Positions 1-11,224 of a stretch of DNA of 64,000 bases are shown here, piece after piece (within the stretch, counting starts at the first letter, position 1; the number at the start of each line of letters is the position of its first letter). The position numbers and the translations under genes are program-made. Source of the stretch: Amblyornis subalaris (taxonomy: Eukaryota; Chordata; Aves; Passeriformes; Ptilonorhynchidae). The DNA lies in the NCBI GenBank assembly GCA_018881555.1, contig JACAXG010000032.1, positions 2,740,837-2,804,836 on the forward strand. Reading direction: 5' to 3'. Below the pieces are notes generated by a model that saw only the letters and a program-made list of their open reading frames with translations, was not told where the DNA came from and made no database searches.

Positions 1-40
1 GTTTAAATTTTGCCTGGCAGTCCCCTGGCCTGCCTTGAAA

Positions 41-468
41 ATGAGCAAGTCAAGAGTAAAGGTCATTTCTGGAATGTGCCTTTGGGCTGGCTTGCTGCTG
101 ACCACTGGAGTGGCTCTCTGGAGTCTTTGGGAGCTGATATTAATTAGACAGCTCCAGACAGCAGTCAGCACTCAGACTGGTGCTAAAGTGGCTCGAGAAT
201 TTGAAGGTATTTAATGACCTTTTTGAACTTCGGCTCATATCAGTACTGAACAATTTGGGATTTCAGAGAAGAATACAAAGACAAATTCTTATCCAGCCTG
301 ACAAAGCAGGCAATTCGGTCTCTGCGAGATACTGGCAGTGACACCAAGTTGACATGTGTCAAGGAGATAGGAGGTAGCCAAGTGCTCTGGAGTTGTTTCC
401 CTTATCATAATTTTAATTACTCCAGGGAGAAGATTAGATGCTGCTTGTTATTTACAGTTGATTCATAA
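41..468 (+). other. Candidate short coding segment in two parts (unrecognised)
   Basis: An ATG at 41 opens a 57-codon frame (stop 212-214) that is also open upstream to the window edge. Residues about 12-29 are strongly hydrophobic (GMCLWAGLLLTTGVALW), like a signal anchor. A possible splice donor (GAAG|GTATTT) falls at 206/207. A second open stretch runs from 269 to a TAA at 466-468, and an AG at 267-268 could be its acceptor. Joining 41-206 to 269-468 keeps frame and gives 121 codons plus stop. The implied gap of 62 nt is shorter than almost all vertebrate introns, so this may be chance or a decayed retrocopy with an insertion. I do not recognise the protein. The sequence shows the frames and the GT/AG; a gene is inference only. 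Confidence 0.15.
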
Positions 469-1189
469 AATGGTGATTATATAATGAGGGAAAAGATTGA
501 GGGGAATATCTCTTCAATTTTCAAACTCTCTAGGTAGAACTAATTCTCCCTGACTTTAATTCACTAAAAGATTATTATTGAAATCTAAGCAACTCATCTA
601 TGCTTCCTTAACAGAGATATAGTTTCCTTGAGAATATGATTTATCATCTTATAAACTAGGTGAAATGGTTTGTTCCTCAAAAGCTCTTCTTTCCTCCAGG
701 GTCACTAAAGGTATCCTAGAGAGGCCTGGAATTTAGAAGAACGAATTTCTGAGGATTATAGACCACCCTGAGCTGATACCTGTGATGTGGTCATGGACTT
801 ACAGTCTGAGGTCATATTGACCACTGATGTTTATGTCTTAACTTGCTTTGGCTCCAAAGACATCGAAAAGCAGTCTGCAGCTTCTTTCTTTGGTATTGAG
901 GGCAACTTCAAATTGCTGATGGCTTCTGTGGGGAACCTTGAATGACCACCAAAACCAGCTAAATCAATAATAGCGTGACATTCACCTGAACCACCCGTAA
1001 ATAAATACCATCCATTCTTTGTGGACTTCCAAAGCTACACCTATTTCCCAGATCCTCTCCAAACATCTACGAGTATTTTTGTCTCCAGCCCAACAACCAG
1101 GTACCAAACAATCAGTTTGTTAATTGGATACATGTACCTTTTCCCTCCACCTACCTCCTGCACAGTTGTGCCAAATGAAGTTTGGTGTG
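469..1189. other. No recognisable feature
   Basis: AT-rich single-copy-looking sequence. A 49-codon ATG frame at 793-942 has no family resemblance that I can see and no supporting signals. No repeat was recognised until the CR1 tail that follows. Confidence 0.5.
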
Positions 1190-1244
1190 CCTTCCAACCC
1201 AAAATCGGGTCACTTCCAACCCAAACCATTGTATGATTCTATGA
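1190..1244 (+). repeat. CR1 LINE 3' tail fragment
   Basis: This short piece matches the last bases of avian CR1: the motif CCTTCCAACCCAAA followed by an ACCATTGTATGATTCTATGA-like end. CR1 elements end in short ATTCTRTG-type repeats rather than a poly(A) tail, and this copy ends that way. The CTTCCAACCCAAA block occurs twice in a row, so the copy carries a small internal duplication. It is a severely 5'-truncated insertion, the usual state of CR1 copies. Confidence 0.75.
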
Positions 1245-3708
1245 AATTCATGTGTGCAAAGTGGTAAAAACTATCTAACACTTGCAGTCCAGGTAAATTA
1301 TTATTTGCCTTATTTTGGAGTTGAATACACCCCTGAATATGAATCTACACTTTTTTTTTCAGATTTAATTGCATTAAATATCTGACCAAGAAGTTATTGT
1401 AAACTGTAAGAAATATAGAGCATATAATCCTGTACTGTATAACTTTCACAAGATGTAATGGTATGCTAGCATATTATAAATACACTAGAATAATTTATTT
1501 ATTATATTCCATTAGTATATTTTAACAAGCATTGCTGTGGGACAGTATGCTTGCCAATTTATGTTTATGAGACTGTCAAGATAATTTACATGCCTATGAA
1601 AATAAACACCATTGCCAACTCAGGGTCTGCTTGTCAAATAATCTTGTCAGGAAGAAATGAAACACTACCAAGCTGAAGAGTAAAGCATATTCATTATTGC
1701 TGGCTACACAGATTCTAGGTGACACAGTGAAATACATTTATGCCATTTTTCATGTATCATATGAATAAAAAAATGAGGGAATGGGGTACTTCAGGCTGCC
1801 ATAATGTACTATACAAAACAGATTTAGCCCTCAATCACTATTTTTTCTTCAAAATAATAAAAATAATATTAAAAAAATAGAAATACCTGGGCCCCAGTAA
1901 CTTCAGTGGGCAAAATAAAATGCATTATTCATCTGGGAAACTGAAAATGCTACACAAAATCATGACTACTTCACAATGGTTAAGCTGAAATAAAATAGCT
2001 GCAGAGCTGTCTAGGGCTGAAAAAAAATTACTGGGAAGAGTTCATTCAGGAGTTCTGACTAGATAATTATTGAGCTGCACTGACAAATTCTACACTTCCC
2101 TGCCAATTACACCTTCCAGGCCATGGCTTTTGGAATAATTTAAAGCAGTGAGATTTAGAATCTTGTTCTCATAATTCCCCATGGACAGCTAACTCTGCAT
2201 TCCCTTCTTCAGGAGAAAAAACCCAAACTGTAATTGTACTCTCCTCCAAATTCTCCCTAAGTATGGAACTGCCCTTGGAAAGAGCCTCAGAGATGAAATG
2301 TATCCAGAAGGAAAAAAAATTACCCCAAATCATCCCAAAGCAGATAAATAAGTCTCTCACTTAAGTCTTCGGAATGATCACTATTACTGGCAAACAGCGA
2401 GAATGACTTCAGAGAAAAATGGATAAGAAGCATACAAAGGGGGGGGTCAGTGTTTATCAAAAAGACTGTAAAGGTATTCTCATTTACATGGAGAGATTGC
2501 CTGTACACAGAGCAAGCAGTTCGGACGTGAATAATCTCTGCAGTGCACGGCACAGAGCGCAGCGGCGGCCGATGCTATCGGCAGCAGCACGGAGACAGAC
2601 AATAAGAATGAGGATGATGAATGAAGAACAGGGATAGGGCTAAGAATCACAAGAGGGATGATAATTCAGCACCAGTAAGATAAATTAGAGGGGTACAAGA
2701 TGAAACTTAGCCGGCTTAGATACATGTATTCACAGAGACCAAGGTGGAGGCTGGCTGCTGGCGGAGAGTGCTGCTCAGACTGGGCCACACCGAAAAGGGA
2801 AGGTGAACTGTCCATGGAACTTACTTCACTTGCCTTTCCCATGAATGGGCACTGTAAACTGAACCACTAGATGTCCTAAAAATGGGGATCCAAGCAGATC
2901 TGAACCTGCTGCTTCAGGCTGGCCTGGCCTCTCTACTGCAGTATCCACTTGAGTATCTCATATGTAGGGCCAGTTCTCGGCCAGCAAGTCAGTCCCACAG
3001 TAGAAACCACACTACCGTACTTCCTGTACTTGCTGCAACAGATTACAGGAAAGACAGCAAAAAGATGTTTTAAGAGCCATTCCAAGCTGAAATTTTGCTA
3101 GAGGTGATGTCATGCTAGAGGTCATTTTATAATGATGGTCTGGTGGATCTGTCAGCACAAGGGCTTTTAAGATGGCAGCTGCACCCTTTTGCTGACAGCT
3201 GTATTATACACTTAATATTCGACTAGAAACCTTGCCTCCAGAAGCAGATGGGAAGACATCCACAGACTTTAATGGGACTAGGTTGCCTTTCTTTACAATT
3301 TTCTTGATAGAAGTCTAAAGACTAACGGGTAATAGATTGCATTTTAGACAGATTTTATATAGGGCTGTTTGAGAAGAGTTAATTACAGGTTAGAAAACAA
3401 ATCAAATTTATTGCTCATTGATTTTTAAAGTTTTTTAGATCACAAGTGCAGAAATTTGGATTGATTAATTTGGTATTAAAAAAAAGGAATGAAAAAATTC
3501 CCAACAAAAAATAGTCTTGCTCTGTCACCCATTTCTGATTCCCAATGACAAGCTTCAAAATGTATTTGAGTGCAACTATGTTTTGGAAACACAAGTAAAT
3601 GTCCCAAAATAGCAACAAACCAAATGTCCAGTAAAACCAATGTGAACCTGGAATGGGGTTGAAATAATAGGAATGGAGTCTGGTACCCTGTGGAGGTGAT
3701 ACAACAGA
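1245..3708. other. No gene seen; one CpG-richer patch
   Basis: AT-rich DNA with only chance-length ORFs. About 2520-2605 is locally GC- and CpG-richer (for example CAGCGGCGGCCGATGC) and stands out from its surroundings, but it is too short for a CpG island and shows no promoter motifs I trust. A G-run (GGGGGGG) lies near 2440. No transposon was recognised. Confidence 0.45.
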
Positions 3709-4045
3709 AAATCACAGAAGGATTTAGGTTGAAAGGGACCTTTAAAGATCATGCAGTCCAACCCTCTCTGCCACAGACAGGAACATCTTCCACTAGACCA
3801 GGTTGCTCAAAGTCTAATCCAACCTGATCTTGAACACTTCCAGGGATGGAGAAGCCACAGCTTCTCTGGACAACTTGCTCCAGTGCCCCTCCACCTTGAC
3901 AATAAAAAAATTCATCCTTGTATCCAATCTAAATCTACCCTCTTTCAATTTAGAACTCTTGCTCCTTCTCCTGTCTCTACAGGCCCTTGTAAAAAATCTC
4001 TCTCAGTTTTTCTTATAAGCCTCTTGCACACTGAAAATCCGCATG
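3709..4045 (-). repeat. CR1 LINE fragment, 3' end
   Basis: Read on the minus strand this is a CR1 3' region of about 340 bp ending in an ATCCTTCTGTGATT-type tail at 3709. Landmarks on the plus strand are the reverse of the CR1 block 'ggaaggtgtcc...aggttgc' (CTTCCACTAGACCAGGTTGC near 3789) and the block around 3840-3890 (CAGGGATGGAGAAGCCACAG). The short ORFs overlapping it are repeat-derived and not genes. Divergence is moderate. Confidence 0.88.
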
Positions 4046-7000
4046 CTCTGTAGCAGGACAAGTAGGAGTGAAATAAATTGCATACAGAGGTAATGCCGTG
4101 ATTAATGGGGGAAATATTTTCACAAGAGAAATAGGGATAATTTAAGACAGGCACAAAGATTTGACCAGAATCCTTCTCAGTACGCATCAGTCCTGCCCCG
4201 TAATAAACTGCATCACAGCACTGGACCTCTGGAGTAGGTGCTTCCAATTGTATGGCAACTTCTGATTTGAGCTGTTATCTACAAGAAATTGGATCTGGCT
4301 TTCTTCATAGCACTCTATCACATCACCACACATCTCTGCAGTTGATTTAATTAACACTTTTCTCCAGCTCTTTCCTCTTTCTGTTAGTTTCCATCTATTT
4401 GTTTATATTTCCCCCCAGATTGTTGACTCTCGAGTTATGTTAAATATTTTTAGGTACATTACATCTAATGTAAAAGTATCACAAATCAATCTGCCTTTAA
4501 CTTCTCAGGCACATATATACCTTATTTTAATGTGGCCATTTATGCTGCTGTGTAATACATCTTCATAGTGTTGGCTTAATCACGAATGACAAGTGTTGAA
4601 AATGTAATAAAGACAGGGACACATTAATCCATTTTGTATGAAAATGTGAAAAGGTAATCAGATTCTGAATGGCTGTATGCTTTAAAAATATACTGGCTGA
4701 GATTTCTTTTTCCATTCGGCATTCTCACCGGAGATTCTGATTAGAAATATTTCAGTCTAAAATTGCCTTAAAATATTACGATTGTGCCAAAAATGCACTG
4801 AGGAAGTTTTATAAAATTAGAGATGAATCTCAATCAGTAATGTGATGACCCCAAAGCTTCTGAAATACTTTAAATAATCAGGGAGGTCTGTATTCCTTTT
4901 ATTTTATACAGAATCTTATGCACCTTGCCCATGGGTAGAAATGCCGGGTGTATCATTACCATTTTTGTTTCTGAATATGCAAAGCTAATTAAATAATTAT
5001 TGTTAATAATTATTCCAGTCTCCACAGACAGCTAAGGATTCCTTCGTACAAAAATCTGTATAGAGAAATATCATCTTGGGGTTTTTTTCCCCTGCAAAAA
5101 CAAGAAACAGGAGGAAAACTTGCATTCTGTACCCTTGTAGCATATTCTTCCCCATCCATCACTGTGTAGCATGTATTTCCCATGCCCTGGAGAATATATG
5201 CAGCCTGATATAATGCAACTTTTTTTTTTAAGAACTTTGCATCTTACTTTTTCTCACCAGCCTACTTGGAGACTAAGGCCGTAGCATTCAGACGATTTAA
5301 TTACTCCAACTTGCCTCTTCAAATAACTGTCTGACCTAGGCTACAATCCAGTCATCTGTACTACTTTCAGATTCACTTCATCACATCTGGTAGCTCAAAG
5401 ACTGGCACTTAAATCTGCTCTGTGGCAGTATCCAAAAAGAATCTTCCCACTGGTAAATATTCTGATTCCACAGCTATTTCCCATTCTGTGTAAAGGAAAC
5501 GTCTCCCAGACCAAAGTTACATTACAAAATGAAAGACCTTTTTAATTGTGCTCCTTCTCTGCTAAGCCTCTAAATTAGATGATTAAACCTACAGAAGTCT
5601 TGATGAAACTGAAAATATTTCTTTAGTTATTTAATTTTGAACAATTATATTTCAATGACATCTTAACTCTTGAGCAAGAGATGATGATCTGATTACACCA
5701 CTGAAAATGTAGCTTCTCATAGCACAGTATCACTGGTATAGTTTGGTAGTGTGACATATTTCCCTCTTTGTGCTTTTTATCAGTTTGAAGTATTTTAGAT
5801 GAAAAACATCAGAGTCAGATTTTCAGATGCTTTGCAGAGTTTACTATAGGGCCTCAAGAGCTGATGGCTCTAGACATCCTGCCTGGCAATTATGATGATT
5901 TAATAATTTCAGCAATCTTACATTTACAGTTTCATCATTATTTCCAAAATAACTGAAGGAGTTCAGCATACATCATGGATACTTTTGTTCCTGCATGAAA
6001 CCTAGTAAGGTATAAAGTCTTTTCAGCACAAGAAAAACATTTGCAACATATAAGCGAGATTTATTCCTAAATGTGGAGTGGAAATGATTAGAACATTTCC
6101 CACAAGGCTGTGCAAATTATATAAAACCAAAAATTGGTCCTGTCAATCATTTTTCATTTAACACTTTCAATTAACTTGAAATGCTGTAGGATGCCACTTT
6201 AAATTATCTACTTAATAGAGTAGGAAGGGGAAGGATTGGCTTCCTGCTGTGGCTAAGGCAGTCCAAAACCAAAGTGGATTCAGCTCTACCTGCAGAGCTC
6301 CTGTGTAATCTAAAGCTGTTCATCTTGCAGCAAAGCCACAAAGGAAGGATGACGGTGGATCACCTCCTACAGAGATGGGTCATGGCCTTGCTTCGGTGGG
6401 TTTCTCCGGGGAGTTCTTGTGCTATTAGTAGCCTCCTATGACACGCAGAATGGAATCCATTTCAATCTTTGCTGGCAGCATACATAGTAATATTTCATCC
6501 AAACTACAATTCTGTTTTGACCTCTATCTTGTTTCTTGTTAACCAATGTTTTAATGAATAGCACTGACACCATGTCCATATTTGTGAACTACAGTAATGG
6601 CATTTCAGGAGTAACAGAGATGAGGAGAGAATTAATTTATTTTTCACAATGATTGTTTATACAAGGTTTCATGAGTCACAAAATAGGTTATAAATGGGAG
6701 AGCCCTAGAACAGCACCTCCTGAGCTCTAGTTTGTAAAGAAACTTTAAACAAACGAAAATGTCACATTCATGCACAGTGCATTTCACTCTTTTCCCCTTT
6801 AATTTCAAAGCAAAACTCAGCTTTATTATAAGGGTTAGCACAGGCTATCATATGTGTGTAAAAACCTTAGATAAATGCCAAAGACAAATTTCTACAATTG
6901 TTTTTGACTCACCAAATCTTTTACAATCTATGTGATAATTCAGGTGCTCTTTAAAGAGAATGAAATACAATACATGAAATTCTGCCTCCTATAGTTCTAG

Positions 7001-8918
7001 ACTATTTCAAAAGAGACAGATAATACAAAGGGTTGTGGTCGATACAGATCCTTCCATAGTAATTCATAGGGATGCTCAGGACACTAGGAGCCACCAGCAT
7101 GTCAGAATGCTTTGAACACAGTGGCATCATAAGACAAACATCTAGGTACAGGGCTAGAGGAGTAATTTTGAACCTCTATTTAGATTAAGGCTGAATAATA
7201 CTCCTGTGATATCTGTATATCATACTTTCTCTGGATCAGGCCATAGGTGGTTTCCATATGAAAACCTTCAGGCTTGCCATGTACATGGCAGCTTTATATC
7301 TATGTGTTAGTAGGTACAGAAACAAGTTGGCTTTGACTGTGCTAGACATATTTTAAGCCTTAAAATACTTTTTTTTTCCTGCAGAGAACAGTGAAGATAG
7401 GTGGCACATCGATCAGGTAGTCATGTTCACATTTATAATATAGGCTCATAGTATAGATTGAGAATGGCAGTGTTACTGTCCAATCCCAAAGTAAGACACG
7501 ATACTTGATTGTATAAATACCCTCCATCTAGCTCCATGGAAAACGGACCAGAGTGACCTTTACTCACTTTTTTTTTGTGTTTTAAAATGCTTTCTTCTTT
7601 GCAACCAATTGGTTAGAGGCAGTTATGGTGGAAGATTCACTACTAAATGCAAGTGTCTGCTTCTGAGTTTGTTCTCCGGGTTTTCTTAATAAGGGAGATG
7701 AACAGGGACTTGTGCAAATGATCTGTCTCCTCTCGAGGCAGACACCTGAAATGGCACATGAAAATTGTCCGAGTGAGGCTGTTTTCTCTCCATTATCACA
7801 GAAGGAGACCACGGTGATTAATACACACGTAAGCATCTACAGCTACCTAAATTTGGGGAAGATGAAGCTTATTCTGTGCATAGTTGAGGGTGTGATAATT
7901 AGCAAATAGTATCCCAATAACAGGAAGATGAAAGTAGATACTTAGTATGAGTGAGTGAAGTCTCTTTCAGTGTAACTAAACATTGTAAACTGGCAGTGAT
8001 GCAAGGCAGCTCATGAACTCTGCTTCTCAAACACACCGTTATCAGTGTTTAAAAGTGTAGATGTATAGATAGGAACCTAGATGGGCTATGACCACATCTT
8101 CTGCTGCAATGTTATCATATTTTGTGTAATACATATAGTATGTATCACCTGCAAGCACATTCTGAGGAAGGACAAACAAGGCTTAAAGAAAAGTCTTCCT
8201 TCTCTAGACTCTGCTGTTCCTTCTAATAAACTGTGTTACTTCCGTGGTTCCTATAAACAGAACAGATAGGTAACAAAAACTAAAAACTAATATGTTTTGA
8301 CTAATAATAAAAACAGGAAAGAAAAACAAGGTTGTGAGCCTGGCTATTTCAACTTGGATTATCTGATAGGTGGGATATTATAAAATAAAATTAGGTTTAC
8401 TGTAACATATTCTCAACCTGGAATTCTCCATATATATCCCAACAATTTCTCTAGATGAATACATCTCCAACTTCAGATGTTTTCTATGTAAAGCCCCATT
8501 CCAGGTGTCAGTCCAGGGGGGTGCAACCTTCTCATTAACCTATGCACGTGTCTGATATCACAGAAGGTTATGAAAAGCACTGGAGGCTTATATTTAAACA
8601 ACTGAATCAATCTACTAGCACAGGATTCTGCTTTCAGATTAAGTCATTGAACTGTTGGTAACTAAATGACAACTGGATGTTTAAGACTGAGCTGGTATAG
8701 TGCTTGATTCACCTGCCAAAATACATGCCTCTAAGTGCCCTTTGAGATATCCTCTGCGATGTAGGACTCAGACCTACATGAAGCTTATAGATATGGCCCA
8801 GGAATTACAGGAGGACTGCAGTCACCTGGACTGGCATGAAGACCAGCAGAGACAGCCCAGACCATCTTCCCTGGTACTGGATACCTACCTTTAGGTAATG
8901 AAATCAAGCCCCAAGTAG
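4046..8918. other. Gene-free AT-rich stretch
   Basis: No gene, RNA gene or transposon was recognised in these 4.9 kb. At 4994-5016 two copies of the self-complementary decamer AATAATTATT flank GTT. The ORFs here (up to about 84 aa) lack codon bias, start context and recognisable domains. The last 200 bp before the CR1, about 8700-8910, are GC-richer but not identified. Confidence 0.5.
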
Positions 8919-9429
8919 GTCGATGACAAGTTAAACATGAGTTAGCAGTGCCCTGGCAGTCAGGAGGGCCAACCCTGTCCCAGGGGGCATCAGGCCCAAC
9001 ACCGCCAGCTGGGCCGGGGAGGGGATTGTCCTGCTCTGCTCTGCACTGGGGTGGCCTCACCTCGAGTGCTGGGGGAGATTTGGGTGTCACAATATGAGAA
9101 AGACACTAAGCCATTAGAGAATGTTCAAAGGAGGGCAACAAAGATGGTGAAGGGCCTTGAGGGGAAGCCGTGTGAGGAGTGGCTGAGGGTACTTGGTCTG
9201 TTCAGCCTGAAGAAGAGACTGAGGGGAGACCTCACTGCANTTACAACTTCCTTGTGAGGGGAAGAGGACGGACAGGCACTGACCTCTGCTCTGTGGTGAC
9301 AGTGACAGGACTGAGGGAATGGTCTGAAGTGGTGTCAGGGGAAGTTTAGGCTGGATAATAGGAAAAGATTATTCACCCAGAGGTGGTGGGGCACTGGAAC
9401 AGGGCACTGGCTGGGGACCAGAACAGGGA

Positions 9430-9435
9430 AGTTTT
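9430..9435. repeat. Target-site duplication, left copy
   Basis: AGTTTT directly precedes the terminal TG of the LTR. The same six bases follow its terminal CA at 10095-10100. Six-base duplications are typical of alpha/beta-type (class II, ERVK-like) avian retroviral integrases. Confidence 0.8.
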
Positions 9436-9636
9436 TGTTGCGGCGCGCTCGGTGGTAAATGCCGCAACGTTCCTGAAAGCTGTCCTGCGTCCCGTGGTGC
9501 CTCGGCGCGGTGCGCTGTGGCCTTATCACACCCGCACAGGCGGGCGCGTTGGCTTTGCACTCGCACACCCAGCGCCTTAAGACGGGGGCAAAGAGTTTGG
9601 AGGCAGACTCTCCTTATGATGGTCCAAAAGATGGTG

Positions 9637-9642
9637 TTTATT
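9637..9642 (-). other. LTR polyadenylation signal
   Basis: The plus strand reads TTTATT, which is AATAAA on the LTR's coding strand, placed about 45 bp after the TATA box. This spacing leaves a short R region, as in alpharetrovirus-like LTRs. Confidence 0.65.
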
Positions 9643-9686
9643 GGAGGGTCAGGGAAGGAGAGCCAAAAGAACAGGGTGACACGAGG

Positions 9687-9693
9687 TTTTATA
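9687..9693 (-). promoter_or_regulatory. LTR TATA box
   Basis: TATAAAA on the minus strand (TTTTATA on plus), in the expected place upstream of the AATAAA. Transcription would start about 25-30 bp further on, near 9660, and read toward lower coordinates. Activity cannot be judged from sequence. Confidence 0.6.
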
Positions 9694-10094
9694 CAGCACC
9701 AAATGGGGGCGGAGAGAATAGTGAGGGCCAATCACAGGAGGGACAGAGGGAGGAGAACAGGCAGGACTACAATGTACAAACCAGTGAGGGTAGGTGAGGG
9801 GAGGAGCAGGGGAACAGGGCCAACGAGGCATCGAGGAAGGGAGAACTTTTCAGAACATAACCATAAATGGATTCAGAGATTGACAGGCGACAGGGACAAA
9901 CCAACCAAATACGGGGAGCAGGGCCTGGGTAGGAGAGACCTTCCTCTTTACCACACTTCAGGGGGAGATCTTGGACCTTGGAGCCTTTACTCAATACAAC
10001 ACTTGGGCTCTCTAGCCCCACCGGCTCCTCGTTCTCTTAGGTGGCAGGCCCTTCCTCTGCAGCATCCCCAGCTGCAGGCCAAGCCACCACCACA

Positions 10095-10100
10095 AGTTTT
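10095..10100. repeat. Target-site duplication, right copy
   Basis: AGTTTT immediately after the LTR's terminal CA, identical to 9430-9435. CR1 sequence resumes directly after it. Confidence 0.8.
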
Positions 10101-10255
10101 TACAGCACCAAGCCTGACAGAGTTCAAGAAGTGTTTGGACAATGCTCTGAGTCACATGGTGTGATTTTTGGGGATGGTGTTATGCAGGGCCAGGAGTTGG
10201 ACATGATGATCCTCGTGGAGCTCTTCCAACTGAGCATATTCTCTGATTCTGTGAT

Positions 10256-11224
10256 ATTAGGTGGACTTGGCAGAATTATTCAGTCCCAGAATCCACTCAT
10301 GGATAATCAGATGAAGTACTTTCACCTTATCTTTGATGTCTGACTTTTTGGATACAAAAATTTATTGACAATTATCTAACCAGTTTTGTTTATGGAGGAT
10401 GGCCATGTGTTAAACAGGCTCTTGGCTACCTAACACGGCTAATGTGTAGAATAAGCTTCCATGGGAAAGTGTATGTTGACCACAACAGTTGACTGAATTA
10501 GATGATAAATAAATAAATAAGCAACTGCAGTCTGGTTGATCAGAGTCTTCCAATCTCTGACATTGTTATATATTAATTGTGTACACTTTGTACACTGCTT
10601 CATATTTTATAAGGCAACTGCCACCCTGGTCTCTGTACCAAGCTTTGGGTATTGCTATCTGCTCTTTAATTAAGTTACTATAAAAGCAAGTTAGGGAAAA
10701 ATACAAAGTTTAAAATTGAGAGTAGAAATGTCAACAGTATTAAATTCAGTCAAATAGACAAAGCTGACTAGACAGAGCAAATCACTTTAAAATGATCCAC
10801 AAGTGATTAACATTACTTTTGTTTGAATCAGGCTCTGTTTTGTCTTTAAATCCACATCCTTAATCTGTACAGTATTTAGCTACACATGAGAAAACAACAT
10901 GTATTCTGTTCTGACTAGAGCTACTTGCCATCTTGAAACCTTTAATAGAAAACACTGGAAAAGCATTAATGCTTATTTTCAAAATGTGTCACCTAAAAGT
11001 AGATATTTCAGTATCCATAATTACGTCTTATAATTTAATAAATAGCAGCTCTTCTAGATGACTTCTAATTGTAGTAGAAAATGTAAATTCTCTTTCTGTT
11101 TACTCAAATCACTTAGGACTAAAGAGTTAAATTGTTACATTAGTACCTTATTCTACAAATCATTTCGCTGATTATTTGTAGATACGTATTCCATGGAGTA
11201 TGCTCATCAACGTTGTTACTGAAT
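10256..11224. other. No recognisable feature
   Basis: AT-rich DNA between two LINE copies. A short TAAA/AATA tract (GATAAATAAATAAATAAG, near 10503) is the only low-complexity element. No ORF of note. Confidence 0.5.

Larger units (their letters stand above)
9436..10094 (-). mobile_element. Solo LTR of an endogenous retrovirus (class II-like)
   Basis: A 659-bp unit beginning TG and ending CA, flanked by the 6-bp repeat AGTTTT, sits inside a CR1. On the minus strand the order is that of an LTR: U3 from 10094, an ATTGG box (CCAAT in plus sense at 9728-9732), TATAAAA (9687-9693), then AATAAA about 45 bp downstream (9637-9642), then U5 to 9436. The U5 end carries an 8-bp inverted repeat, GTTGCGGC (9437-9444) and GCCGCAAC (9461-9468), and is CpG-rich, in contrast to the AT-rich surroundings. 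No internal gag-pol-env sequence is present, so this is a solo LTR left by LTR-LTR recombination. Its 6-bp duplication suggests a class II (ERVK-like) origin; the family name is not determined. The 215-aa plus-strand ORF across it is spurious. Confidence 0.85.
8919..10255 (+). repeat. CR1 LINE fragment, interrupted by an LTR
   Basis: This plus-strand CR1 covers the end of the reverse-transcriptase ORF (GTCGATGACAAGTTAAACAT, then the block around 8990-9070 with GGGGATTGTCCTGCTCTGCT) and the 3' untranslated region. It is split in two: 8919-9435 and 10095-10255. The right-hand part resumes with ACAGCACCAAGCCTGACAGA and ends with TTCTCTGATTCTGTGAT, the CR1 tail. About 660 bp of unrelated LTR lies between them. 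The CR1 therefore predates the LTR. The reading frame is broken and the copy is not active. Confidence 0.9.

Noticed and set aside
2520..2605. CpG island or promoter
   Set aside because: It is under 100 bp, with no TATA, no initiator context and no following exon-like frame.
9517..10164. 215-codon plus ORF
   Set aside because: It crosses the LTR and runs into CR1 sequence, antisense to the LTR. It is not a gene.
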